Source: Rhodospirillales bacterium RIFCSPLOWO2_12_FULL_67_15
Lineage (GTDB): Bacteria; Pseudomonadota; Alphaproteobacteria; Rhodospirillales; 2-12-FULL-67-15
Length of the DNA stretch: 6,373 bases
Direction of reading: 5' to 3'
Assembly (NCBI GenBank): GCA_001830475.1
Contig: MIAC01000040.1
Coordinates: forward strand, 1 to 6,373
Both the position numbers and the translations under genes were made by a program. Position 1 is the stretch's first letter, and every line of letters starts with the position of its first letter. Positions 1-6,335 of the stretch are shown here, piece after piece. A model generated the notes under the pieces. It saw nothing but the letters and a program-made list of their open reading frames with translations, was not told the origin of the DNA and did no database searches.

Positions 1-504
1 CGTGTACCCCGTTTGGAAAGTGTGTTGGCGGACGCGATGCCGGACGGACGACTGCTGTTGCAAATCAAGGATGCACCCTTTGATCGGCCGGTTTTGTCTC
101 GTTTTGCCTCAGATGGCACATTAAAGCTTCTGGCTTATTTGACGGTGCTACACGGTCCGAACCCGCCGCAGTTCGTGGGCATCGAGGAACCGGAGAACTT
201 CCTTCATCCCCGGCTACTGCCGGAATTGGGGGAGGAATGTCGAGCCGCCACCGTACGGTCGCAGCTTCTCGTCACCACACATTCGCCGTTTTTCCTCAAC
301 GCGACCCGGCCTAAAGAAGTGCGAGTGCTTTATCGTGATGAAACCGGATATACGCAAATAGTTCGCGCTTCCGACATCAAGGGAATACCGGAATTTATCG
401 GAGCCGGTGCCTCGATGGGCCACCTATGGCTTGAAGGTAGGCTCGGCCTGGGTGATCCGCTGGTCAACGCTGGCGCGCCCCAGAAGAGGGGGCGCGGCCG
501 ATGA
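1..504 (+). CDS. AAA/ABC-type ATPase, C-terminal part (5' end outside window)
   Basis: The frame is open from the first base, so this is the C-terminal 167 residues of a longer protein; the TTG at 13 is only an internal codon. Three ATPase elements are seen in order. First is an ABC-signature-like SDGTLKLLAYL at about 120 bp. Next is a Walker B plus D-loop segment, FVGIEEPENFLHP (about 172-210), with the paired glutamates typical of SMC/RecF/OLD-like ATPases. Last is an H-switch strand, LLVTTHSPFFLN (about 268-300). The N-terminal Walker A should lie upstream and cannot be checked. The stop overlaps the next gene's start (ATGA), implying translational coupling. Such ATPases paired with a Toprim-like partner are typical of OLD/PARIS-like phage defence modules, so a role as ATP-dependent sensor or regulator of the downstream protein is inferred. 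GC is clearly lower than in the hopanoid genes to the right. Confidence 0.85.
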   Translation, partial: RVPRLESVLADAMPDGRLLLQIKDAPFDRPVLSRFASDGTLKLLAYLTVLHGPNPPQFVGIEEPENFLHPRLLPELGEECRAATVRSQLLVTTHSPFFLNATRPKEVRVLYRDETGYTQIVRASDIKGIPEFIGAGASMGHLWLEGRLGLGDPLVNAGAPQKRGRGR

Positions 505-1130
505 ACGTGGAGCATATCGAGGTGTTGGTCGAGGAGCCGTCGATGGAGGCCGCGCTGCGGGTGCTGCTTCCTCGAATGATTGAGAATCTGTCCTTCGAAT
601 GCTACACGCACCAGTGTAAGGATGATCTCGTTAATAAACTGCCGGGCCGCCTGCGCGGATATGCAAGCTGGCTTCCCGATACCTGGCGCATCCTGATTGT
701 AGTTGACCGGGACGATGAAGACTGTGCCGCTTTGAAGGCACGGTTGGAAAGAATCGCGGCGAATGAGGGCCTCGTAACTCGGTCGGCTGCCAGAGGCAAT
801 CCCTATGTGGTAGTAAACCGACTCGCGATCGAGGAACTGGAAGCGTGGTATTTCGGTGACTGGAACGCGGTACAAGCCGCCTTTCCGAGGGTGCCAAGGA
901 CGATTCCAACCAATGCAAGATTTCGCGATCCGGACGCGATTAGCGGAGGAACCTGGGAAGCCTTCGAGCGCATTCTGCAGCAGGCTGGCTACTTCAAGGG
1001 AGGTCTGCGGAAGATCGAGGCTGCGCGAACTATCGCTAAACACATGGCCCCGGATCGTAATGAATCACGTAGCTTTCAAGCCTTTCGGGCTGCAATTATG
1101 GAGATGGCGGCCCCGCAAGCTCCGGCCTAA
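501..1130 (+). CDS. DUF4276 family protein, Toprim-like partner of the ATPase
   Basis: This is a 209-residue protein recognised as DUF4276-like. An N-terminal strand followed by VEEPSMEAAL (residues 10-19) carries the first acidic residues. ILIVVDRDDEDC (64-75) gives a DxDD motif after a hydrophobic strand, and NRLAIEELEAWYFGD (106-120) is a third conserved acidic patch. A late NESRSFQAF segment (187-195) also fits the family as I remember it. The E...DxD arrangement after beta strands resembles the metal-binding Toprim fold of OLD nucleases, RloB and AriB, so nuclease or effector activity is plausible but unproven. The ATG overlaps the ATPase stop, and a purine-rich AGAGGGGG at 485-492 sits 8 nt upstream as a good ribosome binding site, which supports this start. 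No signal peptide or membrane segment is seen. Family assignment is fairly sure; the defence role is an inference from family and context. Confidence 0.85.
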   Translation: MNVEHIEVLVEEPSMEAALRVLLPRMIENLSFECYTHQCKDDLVNKLPGRLRGYASWLPDTWRILIVVDRDDEDCAALKARLERIAANEGLVTRSAARGNPYVVVNRLAIEELEAWYFGDWNAVQAAFPRVPRTIPTNARFRDPDAISGGTWEAFERILQQAGYFKGGLRKIEAARTIAKHMAPDRNESRSFQAFRAAIMEMAAPQAPA

Positions 1131-1154
1131 AAAATCCTTAAGCGCGGAAAACGC

Positions 1155-1171
1155 CGCCTCGAGACGAGGCG
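1155..1171. other. GC-rich hairpin between the defence module and shc
   Basis: A perfect 7-bp inverted repeat, CGCCTCG / CGAGGCG, is separated by a 3-nt AGA loop and starts 24 bp after the DUF4276 stop. No T-run follows it on the plus strand, only CCCCTTGAAAAACC, so it is not a classic intrinsic terminator. It may still halt transcription or shield the 3' end of the defence transcript. The 3-nt loop is tight, and this could simply be chance in GC-rich DNA. Confidence 0.3.
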
Positions 1172-1271
1172 CCCCTTGAAAAACCGGGCGGCATTTGACA
1201 CAAAGCCGGTCCCGGCGGGCAACGCGGCGCGCATCGAGACCCCCCTGAGGTCCTTTAACTCTTTGACAAAC

Positions 1272-3251
1272 ATGGACGTTATGCACGGGACGCTGCCCGC
1301 TTCCACGCCCGAATCCGCCACCCAGGCGCTCACGCCCGAGCCCGAGCGCGAAGCCCTTGAGCGCGCCCTCGAGGAATCCCGCGCCGGGCTCGCCGGGCGG
1401 CAGGCCGCCGACGGGCATTGGCTGTTCGAGCTGGAAGCCGACGCCACCATCCCGGCCGAATTCATCCTCCTCGACCACTATCTCGGCGAGATCGACGACG
1501 CGGGGGAATCCAGGCTCGCTGTTTATTTACGCCGTATCCAAGGCGCGCACGGCGGCTGGCCGCTCTTTCACGGCGGCGACTTCAACATCTCGGCCTCGGT
1601 CAAGGCGTACTACGCCTTGAAGATGGTCGGCGACGCCATTGACGCCCCGCACATGCGCCGCGCGCGCGCGGCGATCCTCGCCCACGGCGGCGCGGCCAAG
1701 GCCAACGTCTTCACCCGGATCGCGCTCGCCCTGTTCGAGCAGGTGCCCTGGCGCGCGACCCCGCTGATCCGGGTCGAGGCGATGCTGTTGCCCAAGTGGT
1801 TTCCGTTCCATATCGACAAGGTGTCCTACTGGTCGCGCACCGTGATGGTGCCGCTGTTCGTGCTCGCCACCCGCAAGACCCGCGCCCGCAACCCGCGCCG
1901 GGTGAACATCCGCGAGCTGTTCGTCGTCCCGCCCGAGGCGGAGCGAAACTACCTCGCCAATCCGACCGGACATTGGATCGGCGACGCGCTGCTGGTTCTC
2001 GACCGTATAGGGCGGTTCCTCGAGCCGCTGTTTCCGCAATGGCTCGAAAAGAGAGCGACCGCGCGGGCTATGGCGTTCGTCCGCGAGCGGCTCAACGGCG
2101 AGGACGGGCTCGGCGGCATCTTTCCGGCGATGGCGAACGCGGTCATGGCGTTCGACGCGCTCGGGGTTCCCCGCAACCATCCCGATGTCGTGACCGCGCG
2201 CGGCGCGATCGCGAAGCTGCTGGTGCAACGCGAGGACGCCGGCTACTGCCAGCCGTGTGTCTCGCCGGTGTGGGACACCGGGCTTGCGCTCCACGCGATG
2301 ATGGAAGCCGGGATTCGGGGCGATTCCGGGCCGGTCGCCAAGGCCGCGCGCTGGCTCGCGGAGCGGCAGATCCTGGACGTGAAGGGCGACTGGACCTCGA
2401 CCCGGCCCGACGTTCGCCCCGGCGGCTGGGCGGTCCAATACTGCAACGACCACTACCCCGACGTGGACGACACCGCGGTCGTGGCGATGGCGCTGCACCG
2501 CGCCGATCCGGAGAAATACCGCGACACCATCGCCCGCGCCGCCGAATGGGTCGTCGGGATGCAGAGCGCGAACGGCGGCTGGGGCGCGTTCGACGCCGAC
2601 AACACCCATTATCTCCTTAATCACATTCCCTTCGCCGATCACGGCGCCCTGCTCGACCCGCCGACCGCCGACGTGAGCGCCCGCTGCATCGGCTTTCTCG
2701 CCCAGATCGGGATGGCGCGCGCCCATCCGGTCATGGCCCGCGCGCTCGATTATTTGCGCCGCGAGCAGGAACCGGACGGGTCCTGGTTCGGCCGCTGGGG
2801 CACCAACTACATCTACGGCACCTGGTCGGCGCTCGCGGCTCTCAACGCCGCGGGCGAGGACATGACCGCGCCGCACATCCATAAGGCGGTCGCGTGGCTG
2901 AAATCGCGCCAGCGCGACGACGGCGGCTGGGGCGAGGACTGCGCCAGCTATTGGCCGGAGCGCAAAGGCGAAGCCAAGGCGAGCACGCCGTCGCAGACCG
3001 CGTGGGCGTTGCTCGGCCTGATGGCGGCGGGCGAGGCTGGATGCGCGAGCGTCGCGCGCGGCGTCCGCTATCTGCTCGCCGCCCCGCGCACCGGCGGCAA
3101 GTGGACGGAAGAACATTACAACGCGGTCGGATTCCCGCGCGTCTTCTTCCTCCGCTACCACGGCTACAGCGCGTATTTCCCGCTCTGGGCGCTGGCGCGC
3201 TATCGCAACCTTTCCGCCGCCAGTCGCGCGCGCCCGGCGTTCGGAATCTGA
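1272..3251 (+). CDS. shc: Squalene-hopene cyclase
   Basis: Shc (HpnF) is a monotopic membrane enzyme that cyclises squalene to hopene and hopanol, the committed step of hopanoid synthesis. From ATG 1272 it is 659 residues, normal for the family (about 630-680). The catalytic DXDD motif is D397-V-D-D400 within HYPDVDDTAVV, whose acid starts the cyclisation. Repeated QW motifs (Q...GxW) stabilising the alpha/alpha barrels appear at about 44-50, 90-96, 431-437, 499-505 and 547-553. The conserved C-terminal block GFPRVFFLRYHGYSAYFPL (619-637) is present. The frame extends upstream to a TTG at 1176 (691 residues), but those added residues look unlike the family and run through intergenic sequence, so I chose the ATG. 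ATG 1281 is an alternative; none of these starts has a convincing Shine-Dalgarno sequence. The gene abuts hpnG with no gap, so the two are surely co-transcribed. The squalene-synthesis genes hpnCDE, often found upstream, are not in this window. Confidence 0.97.
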   Translation: MDVMHGTLPASTPESATQALTPEPEREALERALEESRAGLAGRQAADGHWLFELEADATIPAEFILLDHYLGEIDDAGESRLAVYLRRIQGAHGGWPLFHGGDFNISASVKAYYALKMVGDAIDAPHMRRARAAILAHGGAAKANVFTRIALALFEQVPWRATPLIRVEAMLLPKWFPFHIDKVSYWSRTVMVPLFVLATRKTRARNPRRVNIRELFVVPPEAERNYLANPTGHWIGDALLVLDRIGRFLEPLFPQWLEKRATARAMAFVRERLNGEDGLGGIFPAMANAVMAFDALGVPRNHPDVVTARGAIAKLLVQREDAGYCQPCVSPVWDTGLALHAMMEAGIRGDSGPVAKAARWLAERQILDVKGDWTSTRPDVRPGGWAVQYCNDHYPDVDDTAVVAMALHRADPEKYRDTIARAAEWVVGMQSANGGWGAFDADNTHYLLNHIPFADHGALLDPPTADVSARCIGFLAQIGMARAHPVMARALDYLRREQEPDGSWFGRWGTNYIYGTWSALAALNAAGEDMTAPHIHKAVAWLKSRQRDDGGWGEDCASYWPERKGEAKASTPSQTAWALLGLMAAGEAGCASVARGVRYLLAAPRTGGKWTEEHYNAVGFPRVFFLRYHGYSAYFPLWALARYRNLSAASRARPAFGI

Positions 3252-3941
3252 GTGGTCCGGCTCGGGGTCATAACCGGCCTCGCCGCCGAGGCCGACATCC
3301 TCGAAGCGTTTCCTTCCGAGCGCCGTCCCGTCGTTGCCGTTGCGGGCGCCTCCGGCGCGCGCGCGGAAGCCGCCGCCCTCCGGCTGCTCGCAGGGGGCTG
3401 CGAGGCAATCTTGAGCTTCGGCGTCGCCGGCGGGCTCGATCCCGCGCTTGCTCCGGTAACGCTTGTGATCGCGGTCGCCGTGGTCGCGCCCGATGGACGA
3501 AGTTTCCCGACCGATGCGATCTGGCGGGACGCGGTGAAAAGCGCGCTCGCTGGCGTCGTACCGCTTGCGTCCGGGATTGTCGCCGGGGCGGACGCACCGC
3601 TGCTCACGGCGGAAGCGAAAAAGGCTTTCGCCGGCTCGACCGGCGCGGTCGCGGTGGACATGGAAAGCCACGGCGCGGCGCGGGCGGCGGCGCGCGCGGG
3701 CGCGCCCTTCCTCGCCATCCGCGCGGTCGCGGACGGGGCTTCGCGCGCGATCCCGCCCTGGGTCATGGACGCGGTCCTGCCCGACGGCGGATTGGCGCCG
3801 GAAAAGATCGCCCGGGCGCTCCTGCCGAGGCCGTGGATGGTGTGGGGGTTGATCGGGCTCGCCCGCGACCAGGGCCGCGCGCTCGGATCGTTACGCCGCG
3901 TCGCTCTGCGCCTCGGCCCCGGCCTTGGCCTCGCGGCTTAA
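3252..3941 (+). CDS. hpnG: Adenosylhopane nucleoside phosphorylase HpnG
   Basis: HpnG removes adenine from adenosylhopane to give (phospho)ribosylhopane, the second side-chain step towards bacteriohopanepolyols. This 229-residue protein has the purine nucleoside phosphorylase/MTA-SAH nucleosidase fold. Visible elements are an N-terminal strand GVITGLAAEAD (5-15), a GVAGGLDPAL turn (57-66), the ribose-binding VDMES motif (135-139, with M137 and E138), and RAVADGAS (157-164) with D161 in the place of the base-contacting aspartate. The C-terminal LIGLARDQGRALGSLRRVA looks typical of HpnG rather than of general nucleosidases. The start is GTG immediately after the shc TGA, with no Shine-Dalgarno visible, so translation is probably coupled to shc. 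The last 16 codons and stop overlap the 3' end of hpnH on the opposite strand. Function is assigned from sequence likeness plus the shc/hpnH context. Confidence 0.93.
   Translation: MVRLGVITGLAAEADILEAFPSERRPVVAVAGASGARAEAAALRLLAGGCEAILSFGVAGGLDPALAPVTLVIAVAVVAPDGRSFPTDAIWRDAVKSALAGVVPLASGIVAGADAPLLTAEAKKAFAGSTGAVAVDMESHGAARAAARAGAPFLAIRAVADGASRAIPPWVMDAVLPDGGLAPEKIARALLPRPWMVWGLIGLARDQGRALGSLRRVALRLGPGLGLAA
3891..3941. other. Convergent 3' overlap of hpnG and hpnH
   Basis: The last 51 bp of hpnG (plus strand) and of hpnH (minus strand) are the same DNA. Each gene contributes 16 sense codons and a TAA stop. Codon boundaries coincide on the two strands, so each hpnG codon is the reverse complement of an hpnH codon; the TAA of each gene pairs with a TTA leucine codon of the other. 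No terminator fits between the genes, so the two transcripts must overlap at their 3' ends. Confidence 0.9.
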
Positions 3942-5036
3942 GCGCTCGACCAGGTTTTCGAACACGTATTCGGCCGGGCGCTGCCGATCGAGCGGGATTT
4001 CCGGCGCCATCGGCCCCTCGGTCCGGATTCCCTTGAGGAAGACGGACAACGCCGCGAGCGGGCGGGAAACGGTGTCGGTTACCGCGGTCGGCTCGTAGCC
4101 GCAATGCACCATGCAGTCGGCGCATTTTTCGTAGTTGCCGGTGCCGTAGGACTCCCAGTTGGTCTCGTCCATCAACTCGCGGAAGCTCCGGGCGTAGCCT
4201 TCGCCGAGGAGATAGCAGGGCTTCTGCCAGCCGAACACGTTGCGGGTCGGATTTCCCCACGGCGTGCAGCGGTAGGCCTGATTGCCGGCGAGGAAGTCCA
4301 TGAACAGGGTGGACTGGCTGAAGCGCCAGCGGCTCATGCGCCGCTGGCCTAAGCGGAAGATATCGCGGAACAGATTCTTGGTGCGCGTGCGCCCGAGGAA
4401 ATGTTCCTGGTCCGGCGCGCGCTCGTAGGCGAAGCCGGGGGAAACGGTGATTCCTTCCACGTTCAGATCGGACATGGCGAAATCGAAAAAATCCGCCGCT
4501 TGCTCCGCCGTGGTGTGGTTGAAGAGGGTGCAGTTGACGTTGACGCGGAAGCCCTTGGCCTTGGCGGCGCGGATGGCGGCCACCGCGCGCTTGAACGTGC
4601 CCGGCTGGTCCACCGCCCGGTCGTGCTCGGCCTCCAATCCGTCGAGGTGGACGGAAAAGGTGAGATAGGGGCTCGGTGTGAACAGGTCGAGCTTCTTTTC
4701 GAGCAACAAGCCGTTGGTGCAGAGATAGACGAATTTCTTGCGCGCGACGATGCCGGCGACGATCCGGTCGATCTCTTTGTGGAGCAGCGGTTCGCCGCCG
4801 GGGATCGAAACCACCGGCGCGCCGCATTCGTCCACCGCCTGGAGGCACTCCGCGACGCTCAAGCGCCGGTTCAGGATATCGTCCTCGTAGTCGATCTTGC
4901 CGCAACCGGGGCAGGCGAGATTGCAGCGGAACAGCGGCTCCAGCATCAGCACCAGCGGATAGCGCGCTTGGCCCTTGAGCTTCTGGCCCAGGATGTAGGC
5001 GCCGACGCGAATCTGCTGGATCAACGGGACGGGCAT
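3891..5036 (-). CDS. hpnH: Hopanoid radical SAM enzyme HpnH (adenosylhopane synthase)
   Basis: HpnH joins a 5'-deoxyadenosyl radical from S-adenosylmethionine to diploptene, forming adenosylhopane, the first step of side-chain extension. The 381-residue protein starts MPVPLIQQIRVGAYILGQKL, close to the HpnH N-terminus as I remember it, which supports the ATG despite no clear Shine-Dalgarno. The radical SAM cluster motif CX3CX2C is C38, C42 and C45 (FRCNLACPGCGKIDY), followed by the SAM-binding GGEP (80-83) and SVHLDG (128-133). The C-terminal DUF3463-like region has five further cysteines (257, 274, 305, 308, 312), including CADCMVHCGYEP, that could bind an auxiliary cluster or be structural. 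It lies 12 bp downstream of ispH and is probably co-transcribed with it. Its last 16 codons and stop run antiparallel to the end of hpnG. The acidic/alanine-rich tail (AKAGAEAQSDAA) is presumably dispensable. Confidence 0.96.
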   Translation of the reverse strand: MPVPLIQQIRVGAYILGQKLKGQARYPLVLMLEPLFRCNLACPGCGKIDYEDDILNRRLSVAECLQAVDECGAPVVSIPGGEPLLHKEIDRIVAGIVARKKFVYLCTNGLLLEKKLDLFTPSPYLTFSVHLDGLEAEHDRAVDQPGTFKRAVAAIRAAKAKGFRVNVNCTLFNHTTAEQAADFFDFAMSDLNVEGITVSPGFAYERAPDQEHFLGRTRTKNLFRDIFRLGQRRMSRWRFSQSTLFMDFLAGNQAYRCTPWGNPTRNVFGWQKPCYLLGEGYARSFRELMDETNWESYGTGNYEKCADCMVHCGYEPTAVTDTVSRPLAALSVFLKGIRTEGPMAPEIPLDRQRPAEYVFENLVERLSREAKAGAEAQSDAA

Positions 5037-5048
5037 GAGTGCGGATTA

Positions 5049-6101
5049 TTAACGGCCGGGCGCGGAGGCGCCAAAAACTATAGCCCCGGCGGCATTCGTC
5101 GCGCCCGGTTTTTCATGTGGGCGGCCTGCGCCGCCGTGCGCGGCGCGCGCGCCGCCTTCGGACAACGCCGGCGGTAGCTTGAAGACGATGTTCTCGGTGA
5201 CGCCGTCGAGTTCGTGCACGTGGGTTCGGCCGCAGGTGCCGAGGCGGCGGATCAACGCCTGCACCAGTTCCTCGGGTGCCGACGCCCCGGCGGTGATGCC
5301 GACCTTGCGGGCGTTCTCGAGCCAAGCGGGATCGAGCGCATCGGCGTCCGCGATCAGATAGCTCGCCACGCCCATCTCGGTCCCGATCTCGCGCAGACGG
5401 TTGGAGTTGGAGCTGTTCTTCGCGCCGACCACGAGCAGCACGTCGACCTGGGCGGCCAGATCGCGCGCCGCCTGCTGGCGATTCTGGGTGGCGTAGCAGA
5501 TATCCTTCACGTCGGGACCGACGATCATGGGAAAGCGCTTATTCAGCGCGGAGATCACGTCGCGGGTTTCGTCCACGCTGAGCGTCGTTTGGGTGACGTA
5601 GGCGAGGCGCTCGGGGTCGCGGACCTGGAGGCGGGCGACATCGTCGGCGTTGGTGACCAACAGCACCCCGCCCGGGATTCGGCCCTGGGTGCCTTCGACC
5701 TCGGGATGGCCGGCGTGACCGATGAGAATCACCTGGCGGCCCTTGGCGGCGTGGTTCTGCCCCTCCTTGTGGACCTTGGAAACCAGCGGACAAGTGGCGT
5801 CGATGACCGGGAGGTCGCGGCGCTTGGCCTCGCCCTCGACCGATTCGGCGACGCCGTGGGCGCTGAAAATGGTGACGCCGCCGTCCGGGACCTGGTGCAG
5901 CTCCTCGACGAAGACCGCGCCCTTGGCGCGCAAGGATTCGACAACGTGCTTGTTGTGGACGATCTCGTGGCGTACGTAGACCGGCGGGCCGTAACGTTCC
6001 AGCGCGTGCTCGACGATCTCGATGGCGCGCTCGACCCCGGCGCAAAAACCGCGCGGGCGGGCGAGATAAATGTCGAGAGCGCGGGCGGCCGGTTGGTTCA
6101 T
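5049..6101 (-). CDS. ispH: 4-hydroxy-3-methylbut-2-enyl diphosphate reductase (IspH/LytB)
   Basis: IspH catalyses the last step of the MEP pathway, reducing HMBPP to IPP and DMAPP with an iron-sulfur cluster in the cytosol; these units feed squalene and thus hopanoids. The three cluster cysteines are present: C20 ([14 protein letters not shown]), C104 ([14 protein letters not shown]) and C202 ([10 protein letters not shown]). Substrate-binding residues are also visible: H49 ([10 protein letters not shown]), H82 (FSAHGV), H132/E134 (GHPEVEGT), the [10 protein letters not shown] segment (170-179) and the NSSNSNRL loop (230-237). It has 350 residues versus 316 in E. coli: the N-terminus is about 8 longer, and a low-complexity Gly/Ala/His tail of roughly 30 residues follows the conserved VFKLPPAL end. 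A GAAG about 10 nt before the ATG is a weak ribosome binding site. It is the first gene of a minus-strand pair with hpnH. Its placement suggests coordinated isoprenoid supply and hopanoid elaboration. Confidence 0.97.
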   Translation of the reverse strand: MNQPAARALDIYLARPRGFCAGVERAIEIVEHALERYGPPVYVRHEIVHNKHVVESLRAKGAVFVEELHQVPDGGVTIFSAHGVAESVEGEAKRRDLPVIDATCPLVSKVHKEGQNHAAKGRQVILIGHAGHPEVEGTQGRIPGGVLLVTNADDVARLQVRDPERLAYVTQTTLSVDETRDVISALNKRFPMIVGPDVKDICYATQNRQQAARDLAAQVDVLLVVGAKNSSNSNRLREIGTEMGVASYLIADADALDPAWLENARKVGITAGASAPEELVQALIRRLGTCGRTHVHELDGVTENIVFKLPPALSEGGARAAHGGAGRPHEKPGATNAAGAIVFGASAPGR

Positions 6102-6262
6102 GGGAGTTCTTCAATAGCCTGCTCGGGCGGCGCAATGGACCGCAAGCGCCGGTAACATAGGCATTTTCGGCGGCGGGGGAAAGGCCGTTTCGCGCCATTC
6201 CCCGGTCCACCCTGGGGTTTTATGCTCCGGGCGCATAGGGTATTTGCCCGGGTTTTCCACTC
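6102..6262. promoter_or_regulatory. Non-coding ispH 5' region, likely holding its promoter
   Basis: I see no gene here. Any minus-strand promoter for ispH-hpnH should lie in this stretch. The best minus-strand -10-like hexamer I find is TATGTT (plus coordinates 6154-6159, about 55 bp upstream of the ispH ATG), with only a poor TTTCCC 17 nt upstream of it, so the promoter itself is not established. A small inverted repeat TATGC / GCATA (6221-6225 and 6233-6237) could be an operator half-site pair or chance. A minus-strand frame starting at a TTG at 6364 crosses the region but reads through the palindromic repeat and is not credible as a gene. Confidence 0.3.
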
Positions 6263-6335
6263 GTCATGCCCGCGAAAGCGGGCATCCAGAAACAAACTGG
6301 ATTCCGGCTCTCCGCTTCGCTCCGGCCAGAATGAC
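6263..6335. repeat. Palindromic intergenic repeat of proteobacterial type
   Basis: A compound inverted repeat is bounded by GTCAT (6263-6267) and ATGAC (6331-6335). Inside is a perfect 8-bp stem, ATGCCCGC / GCGGGCAT (6266-6273 and 6278-6285), closed by a GAAA tetraloop. Next comes ATCCAG / CTGGAT around AAACAAA (6284-6289 and 6297-6302). A GC-rich arm with CCGG on both sides and ATTC/GAAT ends follows (6301-6332). Sequences of the kind GTCATGCCCGCGAAAGCGGGCATCC are familiar as multicopy intergenic repeats in alpha- and some other proteobacteria; this is from memory. Translated on the minus strand, it gives the spurious FWPERSGEPESS-type peptide often annotated as hypothetical protein. It may act as an mRNA-stabilising, terminator-like or nucleoid-binding element; its function is unknown. 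Confidence 0.8.

Noticed and set aside
330..1043. 237-residue minus-strand frame under the ATPase and DUF4276 genes
   Set aside because: Overlaps both motif-bearing genes in antisense and shows no domain or credible upstream signal.
1195..1268. Two perfect TTGACA hexamers as a promoter for shc
   Set aside because: Neither has a -10-like hexamer at 16-18 bp spacing (sequences there are GC-rich), so I do not call a promoter.
1656..1673. 18-nt self-complementary alternating CG run inside shc
   Set aside because: Encodes ordinary Arg/Ala codons in a GC-rich gene. Z-DNA or hairpin potential exists, but nothing suggests function.
1527..3671. 714-residue open frame on the minus strand opposite shc and hpnG
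   Set aside because: Antisense to two strongly supported genes. It is Arg/Gly/Ala-rich with no recognisable domain, as expected for an antisense frame in GC-rich codon-biased DNA.
2894..4036. 380-residue plus-strand frame across the shc end, hpnG and the hpnH end
   Set aside because: Arg-rich frame-shifted shadow of shc and hpnG with no family features.
4401..5177. 258-residue plus-strand frame opposite hpnH
   Set aside because: Antisense shadow of HpnH, whose radical SAM motifs leave no doubt about the coding strand.
5214..6155. 313-residue plus-strand frame opposite ispH
   Set aside because: Antisense shadow. The minus strand encodes all three IspH cluster cysteines and the substrate-binding motifs.
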